Shown here one piece after another: positions 5,993-6,122 of a stretch of DNA of 6,122 bases. Numbering within the stretch: the stretch's first letter is position 1; each line of letters starts with the position of its first letter. A program made the position numbers and the translations under genes. Under the pieces are notes generated by a model, which saw only the letters and a program-made list of their open reading frames with translations, ran no database searches and was not told the DNA's origin. The DNA comes from Synergistaceae bacterium (lineage in GTDB: Bacteria; Synergistota; Synergistia; Synergistales; Synergistaceae), in NCBI GenBank assembly GCA_012728505.1, contig JAAYEY010000138.1, positions 1 to 6,122 of the forward strand, in the 5' to 3' direction.

Positions 5993-6122
5993 TTGAACTA
6001 CTGCTCACTGCTGAAAAAATATAAAAAAATATTCATCCTCTTTTTTCTCTTAATTATTACTCTGCCTGCCGCGGCTTCTTGGTTAAGCAAGCCTGAGACT
6101 ATTCCGGAAAAAGGCATGCTTA
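5993..6122 (+). CDS. Secreted or membrane-anchored protein, N-terminal fragment (3' end outside window)
   Basis: A frame of 43 codons runs open to the right edge from a TTG start preceded by AGGAGA. The encoded start is a classic signal sequence: a positively charged n-region with KKYKK (8-12), a hydrophobic core IFILFFLLIITL (13-24), and a PAAAS stretch (25-29) suggesting signal peptidase I cleavage after A28. The mature part begins SWLSKPETIPEKGML. There is no lipobox cysteine after the core, so it is not an obvious lipoprotein; an uncleaved N-terminal anchor is the alternative. The first in-frame ATG is at codon 42, too late to include the signal. It is divergent from the AEC gene and may share its control region. 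Too little is visible to name a family or function. Confidence 0.7.
   Translation, partial: MNYCSLLKKYKKIFILFFLLIITLPAAASWLSKPETIPEKGML

Noticed and set aside
1..6122. Mobile element, defence island, CRISPR array or biosynthetic cluster
   Set aside because: I saw no transposase, integrase, long terminal or direct repeats, spacer arrays, or clustered biosynthetic genes. The DUF853 ATPase alone is a common chromosomal gene and does not make a defence system.

Overview
The window is ordinary bacterial chromosome, densely packed and apparently AT-leaning (composition judged by eye, not counted). It holds four complete or near-complete metabolic and transport genes, one ATPase gene, and the first 43 codons of a secreted or membrane-anchored protein. 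The set (oligopeptidase, amino-acid exporter-type protein, carbamate kinase, AEC permease) would suit a peptide- and amino-acid-fermenting anaerobe. A Synergistota-like or Firmicutes-like bacterium is my guess, with low confidence, because nothing here is diagnostic of taxon. I see no phage, IS element, CRISPR array, tRNA, rRNA or defence cassette.

Layout, left to right. (1) 1-1899: the C-terminal 423 codons of an M3-family oligoendopeptidase F (pepF, cut by the left edge), followed 21 bp later by a LysE/RhtB-type translocator. They look like an operon, and an 18-bp perfect palindrome spans the pepF stop codon and abuts the translocator ribosome-binding site. (2) 1900-3278: a promoter-bearing gap with phased ATTGA boxes, then carbamate kinase (arcC). 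A 326-bp non-coding stretch follows, with a small palindrome and a nested hairpin that probably ends the arcC transcript. (3) 3279-4880: a HerA-like/DUF853 (YjgR-type) P-loop ATPase with a charged coiled-coil tail, standing alone. (4) 4913-4941: a strong hairpin serving as a two-way terminator between convergent genes. (5) 4943-5887, minus strand: an AEC-family permease. Its start is best placed at an internal ATG because a good sigma-70-type promoter lies just upstream. (6) 5921-6122: a divergent control region and the start of a signal-peptide-bearing protein with a TTG start, cut by the right edge.

The genes do not form one pathway. PepF releases amino acids from peptides, the LysE-type protein could export excess amino acids or metabolites, carbamate kinase can make ATP from carbamoyl phosphate during arginine/citrulline or purine-ureide breakdown, and AEC proteins move organic anions or similar solutes. 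A shared theme of peptide/amino-acid catabolism is an inference. No arcA or arcB lies in the window. I found no convincing previously undescribed system. The observations most worth a second look are the palindrome at the pepF/translocator junction, the two start-codon revisions, the nested hairpin after arcC, and the solitary DUF853 ATPase.
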